Below are positions 1 through 12,237 of a stretch of 64,000 nt of DNA, one piece after another. Both the position numbers and the translations under genes were made by a program. Source of the stretch: Acanthochromis polyacanthus. Its lineage: Eukaryota > Chordata > Actinopteri > Pomacentridae. Under the pieces are notes generated by a model. The model ran no database searches, was not told the DNA's origin, and worked only from the letters and a program-made list of their open reading frames with translations. Position 1 is the first letter of the stretch. Every line of letters starts with the position of its first letter. The stretch spans positions 13,687,361 through 13,751,360 of the forward strand of contig NC_067120.1 in the NCBI RefSeq assembly GCF_021347895.1, in the 5' to 3' direction.

Positions 1-161
1 CTAAGATGGAGAATAGCTGACAGAATTTGATACATTTCCATTTGATCACTTTCACCAATTCCTACCATGAAAACAAAACAATACAACAAATTATGACCAG
101 TCATGTCAGACAGTCAAAAAAACAAAGAACATATGCACCAGTTAGCCACAACATTAAACCA

Positions 162-390
162 CCTGCCTAATATTGTGTAGATCCTCTCGTGTCAACAAAC
201 CAGGACCTCTAGGGGCTGTTCTACTGCATCCCACCAATGATCAATCGAATTGGAATCTGGGAAATTCGAAGGCCATATCAACACCATTGGGCTCTTTGTC
301 ATGACCCTCGGCCCATTAATGAGAAATTTTATGGCGTGTCAGGGCACCATCTCTCTGTGGTTGTAATATTGTGGCTGCTCAGTGTATATA
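162..390 (-). mobile_element. Tc1/mariner-like transposase relic (C-terminal part)
   Basis: The minus strand reads, with decay, as the end of a Tc1-like transposase. A stretch resembling WPSNFPDSNSIDHWWDAVEQ corresponds to the family signature around the last catalytic acidic residue (WPPNSPDLNPIEHLWD). Stops and substitutions make it non-functional. It lies in a MYO5A intron. The family assignment rests on remembered transposase motifs; the ends of the element are not visible. Confidence 0.6.
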
Positions 391-417
391 CATTATTGAA
401 ATACAATTAACACTCAC

Positions 418-3225
418 CTAACAGTGTGAAAGCCCTCCTGGTATTGCGCATCTCTTTGGCATCATCTACTCCGTCTATAACTGGGCTCTGACCCTGGTTA
501 GTACAGGTGAAGTCATCTGCACAACCTTCAAATGTTAATCATAAAATATTGTGTTAACATCAACTGACTGTTACAACTGCTATTGCTATTTTGACATTTT
601 TTTAAAGTACTTGCAAATCATCCTCAAAGGAAACCTGATATTTTATAGTCCCACATACCTAACTTGAAGGCTTTGAACTCTGGTAAATGTGAAGAGGCAC
701 ACAGCTGGTAGAATATATGGTAATTCCTTTCTCCATGGGCCTAAAGATAGTACAAACAGATGTAAACTCATGACCAGGAAAAATACTGCAAAAGCATTCA
801 GTAAAACTGAATCGACTGAACTCTGATGAATTCAGGCTTAAACTAAAATAATCAAACTTTGTCTTATAAGAAATAGCTGATACTTGCTTTGCAAAACTTT
901 ATATGCTCCCATCTCTCTGAGTAAAGGGCCAAGCGTGATGAATTATGTTACGAATTTGTGTTACGTACGGGGTTTGCTAGTGCACTGCTAAGACACAGAT
1001 GTTAAATGCTACATGATCATGACAGTGTTTAAAATCAATGTACTGTGAGAAGAAATGCACGAGCTCGAAAGACAGGACAAACCACATTCAGACACTGATA
1101 AATGAAATTTACCTGATACACAACTCTAGACTTTTCCAGTAAGTAGGTTCTCATGTCCGCCCCAATTATACAATGCTTCTTGTCAAATCCAATTGCAATG
1201 TACTTCCCAAAGCGACTGCTGTTGTCGTTCCTTGTTGTCTTGGCATTTCCAATGGCCTAAATAAAATACACATACACTTATCAGTAAGATTTGTCATCTT
1301 ATACCTTCATTGCACTTTCCTGCAGAGTTAAATGCTACCTCCATGATGGGACTGGATGCAAGAACTCGCTCCTCGACGTTGGATTCATCGGAGGAGCAGC
1401 TGACTGTGGCAAAGTAACGCATTGCGTACTTAGCTGAGACAGTTTTTCCAGCTCCAGACTCACCACTCACAATGATGGACTGATTTCTTTCATTTCTGCA
1501 TCATAAATGTGACAGCATACAGACCAATCATCAGACAAATTTGCTTTAAAATGTAAAACGAAATGTAGTTTGAGGTGTCACAACCTGGCCATCTGTTTAT
1601 ATGCTTCCTCTGCTACAGCAAAGATATGAGGGTCCATATCCCCCATGTTTTGCCCACTGTAGGCATTGATGATGTCAGTGTCATAGATAGGAAGGCTCTC
1701 ATAAGGATTGATGGCAACCAGGACAATTCCTAGAATTCACAAGTTAAAAATATCTCCATTAGACAATTAGAAGCATTATAAAATTATATTATTTAACATA
1801 GGTTCAAATTAATAAACAGTGAACCACAGATATAGCTGTTTTGTGTGCATTATTTGTTCTAAATTCACATTTTAGTGTTGTGTTCCTTTAAAAAAAAAAA
1901 GAAGCATGCAGCACAATAATCAGCATAATGTACTGTAGATTATGTCAGACTGCACAGTGAGCAGGGCTCCAAAGTCTATGTGGACGGTGATAGGGAGAGT
2001 CAAAGGAGATGAAGCTCATTACCGCAGTACGTGTAAATCAGCTTGGAGTCGATAAAGCGCACTCTCAGGTTGTGTAGCACTGCTGGCTCATGGAGGTAGC
2101 TGAGAGCTGTAAGGTCATTTTCCCCCACCAGGATATTGGGGTTTCTTAGCGGTGGCAGGCTGTTGGTTCGAGGGTCTATTTTGTGCTCCACTGTCTGGAA
2201 AGATCGAAAATGGTAGCTTTGAGAGTGTGTACAACTGGAGGACAGCACTTTGTGTTAAACACAAAAATATTAGGATCAGTTGAACCTCAAGCTAAAGCTA
2301 ACAAGCAACCAGAATGCTTGGCCTGTTCATGTTCACTCATGATAATGCTCTGGCCTTATTTCCATACCTGATGTGCATGCCCTGACTCGACTACACAGCT
2401 TCTCAACCACAGAGTTCTCAACCCTAAGTGAACCTATTTTAAGGCCAGTACATAACCTTCCTGTGTTCAGACTTTTGCAGCATTGCAGAAAGAACCCCAG
2501 GGTATTTGTCTACAGTGAAAATTTATGTGCATTTATCAAACAACACAGATGCCTTCAATAATCCGTCATGCACATGGAAATTTCTGAGACTCTGTTGCCA
2601 GTGTTCTTGAGGAGAAATGTGTGCTTTCTGACAGAACACCACGCACCCATTTCCACCTCAGTGCCTCCATCTCCTGTGTGTGACTGTGTGCAGTATGTGA
2701 CATCTGACAGTCTCACCGTGCCATCCTCCAGCTGCAGAGACAGCGTCAGGTCTCCAGGAGTGTAGTCTTTGATGAGCTCTGCTGATTTCCACACTTCTTC
2801 TGCATCTGGGAGCCATACACGGGCATACTGATGGACAGAGAGGAAACCGGGTCAGACTCATTCAACCACAATACCACAGCCCCTTTACAGCAAAACAGCG
2901 GTGACATGTACTTCAGGAGGACAGCTTGAAAGCTAACTTGAAGTCAGCAGTCATGCGTGTATATTGTGAATGGATACAGGATGTTTGAAGTGGGGGACTT
3001 AGAAAGTAATAAATGAAGAGTTTAAAGAGTCGAACGTTTCATTAAACATCTAAAACTGGCGGGGGTTTTAGATGTTTTAGATCGCCAGAAATTACCGCTA
3101 ATCAGTCTGATTATAAGTTAAGTAACTAACTGTTAGCTAGGTAGAGGAAAACCTTTGAATAAGCTGAACAACGGGCTGCTTTCATCCGGTTTTCTTACCT
3201 TGGAGTAAAGTTCAGAAGCAGCCAT
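418..3225 (-). CDS. MYO5A: Class V myosin heavy chain, N-terminal motor domain (MYO5A-like), partial
   Basis: Actin-based motor that carries melanosomes, ER and other organelles. Eight coding exons are visible: 3199-3225, 2717-2827, 2023-2194, 1585-1729, 1339-1495, 1113-1256, 659-740 and 418-525. They join in phase to about 315 residues; the rest lies beyond position 1. The start is MAASELYSK, as in vertebrate MYO5A. The P-loop GESGAGKT falls at residues 163-170, and switch I sits in [16 protein letters not shown] near 208-223. The segment [20 protein letters not shown] is class V specific. The neighbour ARPP19 supports MYO5A over MYO5B or MYO5C, because MYO5A lies beside ARPP19 in human. Which teleost duplicate this is cannot be told. 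The CDS is cut by the window, not broken. Confidence 0.92.
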
Positions 3226-3239
3226 GTCTTTAAACTTGT

Positions 3240-3317
3240 TCAGTGGAGCTTCGGAAAAGCTCTCTGGCCGCAGAATGAGGAGCGACACATTTTCACGACT
3301 CTCCGAGAAAAAAACAT
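3240..3317 (-). other. Upstream ORF in the MYO5A 5' leader
   Basis: A 25-codon ORF begins at an ATG (3315-3317) and ends at TGA (3240-3242), only 14 nt before the main ATG and in a different frame. If the transcript starts further upstream it could lower or tune translation of the motor. The transcription start is not visible, so inclusion in the mRNA is inferred. The leader and promoter probably lie in 3226-3450, which holds several CpG sites. Confidence 0.4.
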
Positions 3318-3678
3318 GAACTTCACTGAGCTCCTCTCCTGGACTCTCCTACAACGGAGGAACAGTTGTCAGTCAGCTGCGCGTGCCCGGACACGTTGTG
3401 CTCTCGTGCCTCCCAGCGGCCAGCACGCGCATGTCACCTAAACACACCTGAGCACGTGGACTCGGAGAGGCAACCCGGTGGGTTGGGAGAGGAGATACCA
3501 TCACTGTCACTACAGCCTGGGCATTACTGATAGTAGAAGCAGGAGAATCAATCACCTCTGATAATTGTCTGTTCATCATGTATAAAGGACCATTTTAAAC
3601 AGAATTAACCTCAGATTTCAGTAATTAAAAAATGTAACTCTGTAAGACCCTAATATAGAAAAAATTAGCAAAAAAATA

Positions 3679-3682
<4 letters not shown>

Positions 3683-3714
<32 letters not shown>
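3683..3714. repeat. (TA)n microsatellite
   Basis: An uninterrupted run of about 16 TA units between MYO5A and the ARPP19 3' region. Confidence 0.95.
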
Positions 3715-3717
<3 letters not shown>

Positions 3718-5147
3718 AGCTTATATATTATCATTATTTTTCTATATTTGGGTCTTGCAGGGTTAAAGACCATTTGACAGAGCAAACTAGTCCAAGCCAG
3801 CTTAAAGCAATAATGGAAGCAAAAACTGCACAGTGTTTCTATTTATATTATTTATTCAAAATAACTTGTGCACCTGACACTTTCCATGGAGACACTGTAC
3901 TTGTCACATGGAAAAAAAATATAAGAAATATGTCTTTGATGATTGTTATATCAAAGTTATTATGTGTTTTCTATGGTAAAAGTTCAAGTAACACTATTGC
4001 AAACTGTATCTGTATATAACTGTATACAAAACATTTAACTGATCCTGGGTGAGTGTGGTCAGCAGAGAGCATAATATGCAAATCAAACAGTATTGTGTAA
4101 CTTCAGTTCAATGTGTAAACAGGGTAGCAATTCATTTGCATTGAAAAAAATTTGCTTTAAAAACACTAGTATTTCCATTTGACAATACCATCTTCTATAC
4201 AGTGTGCAGAATGCGACTGATGCGAACTAAAAGGGAGAGAGTGATTTTGAGAAGAAATCAGATTATAGTGACACTTCTCCAAGGAAAAGAGTTACAGTTG
4301 TGGGGGCTATAATTGTGAACTAACATTAACTAGGAGTAAAACACAATTCAATACATTGCTTTAACACAATTGTATAAAATAAAAACATAACTGCATTGCC
4401 ACCATTGTGTGCCTTTAATGTGTTAATACTGTATATTGACTCTGAATACATTTAGTATTCTATATTCTAAGTGTTTTTAGAGTTTATACAAACCTTAATG
4501 TTAATCTAGTTATTGACCTGCCTGTTTTGTCTTTTTTTCTTTTGTTGTTGTTGGAAGCTGTTGAATATTTGAATTTCTATCTATCTATGTTATGTATTTT
4601 TGTGGCACTACATAAGCAATCAACCTTGCAAATAAAGCCTTAGTTATTCTGTATATTTGTTCAATGTACAAATACACAACATCTGCTCCCAGTGAGGGCC
4701 AAACCCCATTTATGCAGCAAAGACTTCCTACAACATCTGAGAAGTTAAAAACATGGTACTTTAAAAAAAAAAGGGTTCTTATAGTCCTCTAAAATCAGTC
4801 AGATGAGTGTGGATTAGTTAAAAATTCTGCTATTGAATTTTTAAGTTCAACAGTTTTAAGTTTTCCGTTTCAAAATACAATTCTACTTCATTTGTATTCT
4901 AATATAGCTTTCTTTTGAAATTATGGTCTGGTTACCTGGAGTGCCTTCTCATTTTTTTGAATTTTAAGTTCAAATGCCAATAAAAGATTTTTTTTAAAAA
5001 CGTGCAACTACTGGCCAATATGTTATAAAAATAGTCTTTCTAGCTGTCACATATGTTCCAGTTGCATTATGTAGTAACACTTGAACGTAAAAATTACATG
5101 CAAGAAAACATTCAACTGAATAAGAGTAAGATATTATGCAAAATTAT
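3715..5147. other. Intergenic, no gene seen
   Basis: AT-rich DNA between the MYO5A promoter side and the ARPP19 3' end. Short ORFs here have no recognisable protein content and no splice context. Confidence 0.7.
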
Positions 5148-5153
5148 TTTATT
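5148..5153 (-). promoter_or_regulatory. Candidate poly(A) signal of ARPP19
   Basis: AATAAA on the minus strand about 1.1 kb downstream of the ARPP19 stop codon. If used, the 3' UTR includes the foldback repeat at 5745-5880. Other signals nearer the stop codon cannot be excluded. Confidence 0.4.
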
Positions 5154-5744
5154 TACAAAATAAATGGCACAGTGTGACTGCACAGTGAATGCGCATCCAC
5201 ACTCCAGACATGTCAAGGGAGTTTCTCTTCCATAAAATCCTACGTGATTCCAGTCAGACAGTGAAAGACATTTCAGGCAAGATTCACAACTAAGATTCTC
5301 ACTGAGGGAGCAAATATTGCTCAAGAGGAACAACGGTTCATTACTTTTAAGGCCATTTTAGAGGTCAGGGTGAGATGGAGACCAGCAGCAAGTCATTGCA
5401 AACCAATGTTACTGATGTGAACTAAACACAACTGGCTACAAAGCGTGTATCATCTAGTGTTCAGTACTTTGAAAGCACTGAATTAAATAGCATCACACAG
5501 ACAGGACACAAACAAGATTAGAAAAAAAAGGATTACTTCACTTTTCACTATTTAAACAGACATGCCTCCATATGAGTACATGAACAGTTGCAAAGGAAAA
5601 GACTGCAAATTACACTTTTTCACAATTACAATTTTTTTGCCTCAATTATCAGTAAAACAGAGGAAGAAGATTCCTTTGCACTGAAGGAAACAAAAGCTTC
5701 ACCCAAGTTGTCTGTGTAGGTTCTCATTCATCCAGGTCATGGTT

Positions 5745-5880
5745 ATCCAAAGAAGTTCAAATCAATCCACTGGACTTACACCAACCACCACCAGAACTGA
5801 AGAAGCCTCTTGGATGAGAGGTGAAACGTCTTCAAGGAACTTTCTTAAAGTCCAGTGGATTGATTTAAACTTCTTTGGAT
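5745..5880. mobile_element. Foldback (MITE-like) element with 33-bp inverted arms
   Basis: Arms 5745-5777 and 5848-5880 are inverted copies differing at one position. The loop carries a GAAGAAGCCTCTTGGATGAG-type stretch that recurs widely in fish genomes. The element may extend left to about 5708. It lies in the presumed ARPP19 3' UTR. Confidence 0.75.
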
Positions 5881-6250
5881 AGCTTCACCCAAGTTCTTCA
5901 ACTGCTGTCAGACAATCTGTATGGAGGCATATATCCTTAAAAGTGAAAATGTTCTATGGAAATAGGAAAACATTAACATCCATTCATATTTACGAGTGTG
6001 ATATGTTCAGAAATCAAGAAGTGTTCGGTTTTGTTTAAGATCTTGAGAAACACTTTCAGCTACTACTTTGCTGGACTTTTCTCATTGACAATTAGGTGCC
6101 TGACAATCGCCAATTGTTCTCAAGTATTTGGCTTGGTATACAACTTGTTCTTAGAGAATACATACAATGGAGAAAAGTAACCAAAACGTAAACAACAGGT
6201 AGAAATTAGGTGGGCGCTGGAATGGTAGCAAAACAGTAAATGTGGAACCA

Positions 6251-7204
6251 TCAACCAGCCAGTTTGCTGGTCACAATGGAAGTCTTTCTTTGAGGCAGGT
6301 CCTGAGGTGTTGGGATGTGGTCCCCTGTGATCTCAGTCTTCTCCGTTGGAGCTGATGGCAACTGTTTATTCTTCATTTTTGCCTTGGCCATGTTGTAGTC
6401 ACCAGAGTCAAAATACTTTTGCTGGACAAACAAAGAAACCACATAGTGAGAATTACTGCAAGACCCTAAAAGCTGGCTATTTTTACATAAGTCGCCAAGT
6501 TTAGATCAGAAACACACCCCCTTCTGCTGAAGTCTTTTCCTGAGAAAGTCTGAGCCTCCATGCTTGGGTGCAAGGTTGGGATACCTGGCCTTCAGTTTGG
6601 CCTCCTCTGCTTTCTCTGGGCTGATTACTTTGTCCTCCATTTCCTGTTAAAAGAGCACAGAGCGTATGGATGACAAATTATAAACTCTGCTAACTTGAAG
6701 GGTACAAAACTAAAGCTTCTTTAGAAATGCTTATGTTACCAGGAAAGAAGTCAAAATAGATATTCTAGCAGCAGCAGCTAGGATGACTGCCGATTATTTT
6801 TCATATTTTGCAGACGCCGCCATGAGGGAAACCCCAACTGGTGATTGAACTAGCATTAATCTTGTCATGTAACTTAGCATGATTAGCTCAGTATAACTCA
6901 ATGTTAGTTTTGTTTAAAATGTATTTACAGGGGATTACGATAATCTGCAACCAAAACAGCACAGTTTAGCAAGACCAACAAACGCTAGAAGCAAATTAGC
7001 TAATTACTTGGCGATAGTATCGGTGTGGACATTAGCCAGTTAGCTGCAGCTAGCTAACTCGGTGCTAGCCGTCTGCTCATTTACAAATTCGACGCGCTAG
7101 CATCAGTGGCTAACTAGCGTTAACGTTGGTTAAATTTTAAGTTCGTCATTAAAATTTACCTGCTGCTCATTCAAAGTCCTCGTTCCTTCAACTTCCTCAG
7201 ACAT
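6251..7204 (-). CDS. ARPP19: cAMP-regulated phosphoprotein 19 (PP2A-B55 inhibitor)
   Basis: Small disordered protein. After phosphorylation by Greatwall/MASTL it inhibits PP2A-B55 and permits mitotic entry. Three exons, 7160-7204, 6518-6643 and 6251-6421, give 113 aa; human is 112. The MASTL target lies in [10 protein letters not shown], with the serine at about residue 63. The C-terminal PKA-site region reads PQRKTS and the end is TSKLAG. ENSA is the paralogue, but the [10 protein letters not shown] and [13 protein letters not shown] stretches fit ARPP19. Exon 2 ends RLQQKG where human has RLQKG, one extra glutamine next to the splice junction. The start ATG is followed by SEEVEG. The gene sits directly upstream of MYO5A on the same strand, as in human. 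Confidence 0.95.
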
Positions 7205-7350
7205 TACTGTGCCGAATCCCCGCTCTGTTCGCTAAACCGTGGATGTAGCCGCACAACACAACCAGCTCCCGTGGAAGACGAACAGTAGTGTTAGCAGCAA
7301 CCAGGCGGGCGATGGCAGCAGTCTGTCAGGCAGCCTGTCTAGCAACAGGC
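7205..7350 (-). promoter_or_regulatory. Presumed 5' leader and promoter of ARPP19
   Basis: The DNA just upstream of the ARPP19 ATG is richer in G+C and CpG than its AT-rich flanks, as expected for a housekeeping promoter without a TATA box. The transcription start is not visible. Confidence 0.4.
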
Positions 7351-8527
7351 CGGTGAATCGATGCCAGAGACACAGATGAGAGAGACACCAGGGCCATAGA
7401 TCATTTCTGAAAGCCTTGAGGTGACTTCAGTAAAATTATAATGTACACTTGAAAATGCAGTTCCACAATAGCATTATGGCTTTATTTAAATTAAATAATT
7501 TGATATTAATTTCAATAGGTGCCACAAAAGGAGGAGAGTAAATAATGCCTATACATGTGTTGACTCAGCATCTGACAATATTAAATGAGAATGACTGATC
7601 TACAGGCAAATAAGCATTTCAAAGCAAAACATGCCTGACATTACTGTACCAGTTCCATTAAGTTCAGAATTTTCATACTGTGCTTAATTTTTGCCTTTTT
7701 CTTTGCAAAAATAGACACTTCCACCATGAATTGATACACAAAGGGCACAAATAGGTGCATAAAAAATCATTAGAAAGCAGAGAACACAGAAAATCAATTG
7801 TTTTACTTAAACAAGGAACACCCTGATTAATGTGGTCCTCTCAGTATCCAAGCAAAACCAAACCCATACCTTTGTCATGACCCAAATTTGCCGAGTGACA
7901 AATCAGGCTGTTTTTTGGCTCTCAAGTGGAAATGTGTAAGTTGTTGGTGTGTGGCGAACCTTTTGTTGATGTTGCTCCAAATGCTGAGAACATTACAACT
8001 GAAAGTGTAAGAAGCTATGTCTAACTTAAAAAAAAAAAAGACTATTTCTTAAAAAAAGTTTCTCACAGCAGACATCCTGGCTTGCCAGTTAGGGATGTCT
8101 TTGTGTGAGATCTGTGTGCTCATCTTCAGCCACTGATAAAGCTCCTGCCATCACTACCATCCAGGGTTGTCAGAGATCCACCGCCAGACTGCTTTTTCTA
8201 CTCCAGCTGCTTCTATAAGCCCCATCTGTGATCATTCTGTCATTTTGGCTTCAATAAAACAGCAGAGAAGCAAACATCTTTCCTTTAACCAAACTTTTCT
8301 GTGGCTCCAGCTCCACCAAGGAAAGGGCCCCTAACCTTTCTTTACAACTGAAATTAAGGTGGTTTAGCAGCAAAATCCCCTGTAGAACATAAAAATTAAA
8401 GGGCTTATGGTTTGCTGGACATAAATTTTTAACCCATTATTTGCTTCCGTAGTTTTGTTTAGCTATGTTTACTGTGGGATTAACGTCACAAAAAAGGATG
8501 AGAAGAAGAAAAATTCCCAAAAGATTC
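7351..8527. other. Intergenic, no gene seen
   Basis: AT-rich spacer between the ARPP19 promoter and the RSL24D1 3' end. No coding signal or clear repeat recognised. Confidence 0.65.
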
Positions 8528-8533
8528 TTTATT
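8528..8533 (-). promoter_or_regulatory. Candidate poly(A) signal of RSL24D1
   Basis: AATAAA on the minus strand about 300 bp beyond the RSL24D1 stop codon, a usual distance for a compact ribosome-biogenesis gene. Confidence 0.5.
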
Positions 8534-8834
8534 ACCTTTTAACATTTTCTGCATTACTGTAAGACATCATATTTTGCAACAGGATAAATGCTTCACAGCC
8601 CAAACTACTACACAGTAATAAAAAAAAAGAAAAACAAAGCTGGGAAGCATGCAGCAAGGAAGGTCTCTGTTGAGTAAATGCATTCAGTCTTATTACAGCC
8701 GTTTAAAACTGAATGCATCTCTGTGTCCATCGTCTGCCATTTGGAAACTTGAATTCCAAACAGAAGCACAATATAGTAAGGAGCCAACTTGGACTTGACT
8801 TTTATGATACAAAATGAGCCCCTTGGGCATACGA

Positions 8835-11800
8835 TTAGTCATCTTCACCCCCCATTTCCACATCTTCTTGTAACTTCTGCACCATTTTGTCTTCCATTTG
8901 TTTGGCCTTTCCTGTAAAATCAGACAAAATGCACAAACATGCTTAAAACACGGGCTAATCATAGCAGCTTTCACTACACAGCTTTAGTCTTTCTGCAATT
9001 AGATGATCATCTTCTATTAACCTGTAACTGACAGATACCCATCACTGTACATTTAATTCTGTTTAGAGTAAACTCCAAATTTACGGAGGAGGGAAGGAAA
9101 AGCATGAAAATAATCTTCTTGTTTTTGTGTGAGTATCAGGTATATTTCGTTCAGTGTATCAAACTTTATTTTCTTCCTTATTCTAAATGGAACATCAACT
9201 AATGTCTCCTGAAGTCTCACAAGTTTGTATTAAGCTGAGTGTCATCCAAATCACATTACTTGTAGATTATTACACAATTCTTACATATAATTTGACAAAA
9301 ATGTTGCTGTACCTGCATGTGGTGCTTTGATAAGATGGATATTCTTCTTCACTTCGTTGATGGCCTCTTCTTTCTCCAACTGTTTGCCCTTCTTTAATCT
9401 ATACAGGAGAAGCAAAAAACAGTTAAGGCAAGGGAAAGACTATGTTCGAAATTCTGTAAATGTCTTTCGTCTTTGCTTTTAAAATCTATTACGCATAAAG
9501 CAGCAGCTCTAGGTTTCAAAAATATTAACTTAAAAGACAATTCATGTCTAAGAAAAATGAAGTGCTTACCTGTTCATGATAAATCTTGCCTGTCGTTTCT
9601 GTTTGATTTCCTCCACCTTCTTCATCGCTTCCACTGAAAATGATAACAGTCCAAACATGAAAAATGCTACCCAGAAAAAAAACAAAACATGTTTCTCCAC
9701 ACCATACTTCCAAGAAGTAAATGCATTCATTACCTGTCTTGTCCCACATCTGTCTGTTATATTTAACAGGAATATTTCTGCGTTTCTCAAACTCCAAAGA
9801 GTTATCCTGGAAGACAACATGTTTGTTAGATAAGGAACAGTAAAACAAATCAACGACTCTGAGAAAGTGTTCTCCAGATAACCAACTCACCACTGTCAGC
9901 TCCTTTCCTGACGCCTTTCTGAATGCCTTGGTCCATCTCGTCTTTCTTGGGTTTCGCTTCTTCTTGAAGTTCTTGTGGCATTTCGATTTGCAGAATCTGA
10001 ATGTCTACATTGCATTAAAAAGCAAGAGGAAAAACATAATGCAAGATTTAACTCAACAAAAATAGATAGGACTAAGAACAGGTAAACGGTAGGCAGAACA
10101 AATTACAAATACCCTGCATTAAAGATTTAATACTACAAGTGTTGAAAGCTACAAGCTCTCCCTCTTTATACATACTTAACATAAGCCACATGCCAGGTGA
10201 CATTAGCTTATCACAGAAACATCAGTACTTGTGTTCACATAGACTGAAAAGAAACAAACAGCAGTAAAGAAATGTCAACTTTATGTTTAGTTGTTATGAA
10301 CTCGATCTAAAAGTGTCCCCATCAAAAGTTTTCATGCCATGTGCTTATGTTATTGTAGATACTGGATCTGATTTTGGAACAACTAGTTCAGCATCGGCCT
10401 AAAAAAGCAAACAGTGCCCATATTTAGCTTTATTAAATACTTTTCAAAGTCAGTTTTGTCATAGTGAGCATATTATTTAAATTCAACTTTTTCAAAGCAG
10501 ATTACACAAAGTTTATGGCCTACTTAAATACTTCTGAAAGTAACAACAACAACAAAAAAGACATCAGGTGGTTTACAACAACAACCGAGTAATATTTCAT
10601 CTCACAGAATCTGTGATTTCCTTTAAATAATTTCTTAAAGTCAATTTTATAGACTTGCTGTTATGCGAGGTCTTTAATGTTTATCGTTACAGTAGTTTGC
10701 ACTTTGTCTTCTCTGACTTCTTCCTACCTGTACCTCTCTGGAGCTGCACAGGTCTAACATGCAGCGACTGCTCACAGCTACCTGTCCAGCGTTTATGTGT
10801 TCTTGATGGTTGTGTGTCTGTTTCTGCTATCCATATCTCGACCCACCTGACCCTAATCAATTGAGGCAGATGGCCACCAAGCCTGGTTCTGCTGAAGTTC
10901 TCTTCCTGTTAAAAGGGAGTTCTTCTCCATTGTGGTCACTATCATTCCATTGGAGGGAATATTCAGACTCACTGGGTTTCCATGTATCATGTTATGGGGT
11001 CCTACCTAATGTAATTATTGTTTTTTTTTTGGCATGTATACCAGATTAGACCAGGTTCAGATCAAAAACCAAAAGCCCCTGTACACAGACTGGTCAAATC
11101 TGAATGACATTATGCCAGAGAAGCTACAATACACAAAACACAGGCTTTGATTTATAAAAACCTATATTTTATTTATGTAAACACAAATAAAGAGACATTG
11201 GAGGTTTTTTTTTTCACATGTAGACCACACTGGAAAGCTTTCTTTCTTGCATTTCCACATTTAAAATAAATGTTTTGGAAATCTGACACCTTGTTTAACA
11301 ACAGTCGTTTGGATCTGTTGAACAACCTAACTTTATTTGACTTCTGTTGCGTGGAAAAGCAGTGAAATATAGCTTAAGTGTACATTTTCAGAAGTGGAAG
11401 ACGGTTTTGCAAATTTGGAAGTGAATTTAAGACAACATTAAGCGTTTACCTAAAGTATCCAACACGGTCTTACATCACGAATATGTGGAAAACCGGAGTC
11501 AGTGCTGCAGCTTAAGTTTCCCTTAATTGCCGAATAGGAGAGTATTGTCAGCGTCGTTACATCTATGCGTTTATAAAAGACAGCAGCACGCCCTCAACAA
11601 CTACTAGAAGCTTCACATAAGTATTATAATTTCCAGGGTAAAGACTATGAAGGTGTAGCATTTATGTTTGTACGCAATAAACAATTCCAAGCTACTGTTT
11701 CTACATGTGTAACATCAGAGGGCGCACTTACTCCATCAGCCTGAACAGTCCTGCTTATTAAATGTCCGAGCTCTTCAACAACTCTTTTCTAATAAAGTAT

Positions 11801-12128
11801 AGTAATCAAGCATCATGTATCCAGCGTGTATAAATAATGACATTAACTTTTTGATCCTAAACTCTTCGCTGTTGAGGCCGTTCAGTGCTGATTTGTTCAC
11901 TGTTGGCTTTGTCTCGTTTCCACGTGAATCCAGCACGTTTTGTTAGCAAGCTAGCATTAGCCTCCCAGCTAACGGGCCTTCGCTGACAGTCAAACGGGAG
12001 CTTCTGTTAAATTTACCGCTTGTTCACGCCGAAAGAACGAATCTTACCTTACAGTCGTTCCGTACGAACATCACCCCATGTCCGGGGTACACTGGTCCCG
12101 AGCAGAAGTAACACTTTTCGATGCGCAT
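8835..12128 (-). CDS. RSL24D1: Ribosome biogenesis protein RLP24 (ribosomal L24 domain containing 1)
   Basis: Nucleolar placeholder for ribosomal protein eL24 on pre-60S particles, exchanged in the cytoplasm with the help of an AAA ATPase (Drg1 in yeast). Six exons, 12048-12128, 9891-10004, 9734-9806, 9570-9633, 9313-9398 and 8835-8911, give 164 aa; human is 163. The start is [18 protein letters not shown]. Zinc-ribbon cysteines are at C6, C9, C32 and C36 (CYFC and CKSKC). The basic middle has KKKRNPRK, then [14 protein letters not shown], and an acidic tail ends in GGEDD. All introns are GT-AG. Intron 1 (10005-12047) is the longest and holds a fish repeat. The leader is pyrimidine-rich, as in translation-linked genes. 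In human RSL24D1 lies between ARPP19 and PRTG, as here. Confidence 0.96.
10700..11060 (+). repeat. Interspersed teleost repeat in RSL24D1 intron 1
   Basis: A moderately GC-rich block in an AT-rich intron. It contains a TTGAGGCAGATGGCC...CCTGGTTCTGCTGAAG...TCCTGTTAAAAGGGAG series that I recognise as a common dispersed repeat of fish genomes. The class is not certain. The short ORFs inside are not genes. Confidence 0.5.
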
Positions 12129-12182
12129 TTTCACAGCAGGTCCGCTGCGTGTGGCAGCTGACAAAAACAAGACCGCCCCGTC

Positions 12183-12237
12183 TTCTTCTTCTACGCCTTC
12201 TTCTGCTGCTGCGTCGTCTTCTTCTTCTTCTTCGGTG
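12183..12237. repeat. CTT/CTG-rich microsatellite upstream of RSL24D1
   Basis: Imperfect TTC and TGC triplet runs just upstream of the RSL24D1 start, in its presumed leader or core promoter. They create long spurious ORFs on both strands. Confidence 0.7.

Noticed and set aside
8693..8974. 93-codon minus-strand ORF near the RSL24D1 3' end
   Set aside because: It is an out-of-frame reading across the true last exon (8835-8911), which in the correct frame gives [20 protein letters not shown] and a stop.
9525..9893. 122-codon minus-strand ORF spanning RSL24D1 exons 3 and 4
   Set aside because: It reads through an intron. The real product uses spliced exons 9734-9806 and 9570-9633.
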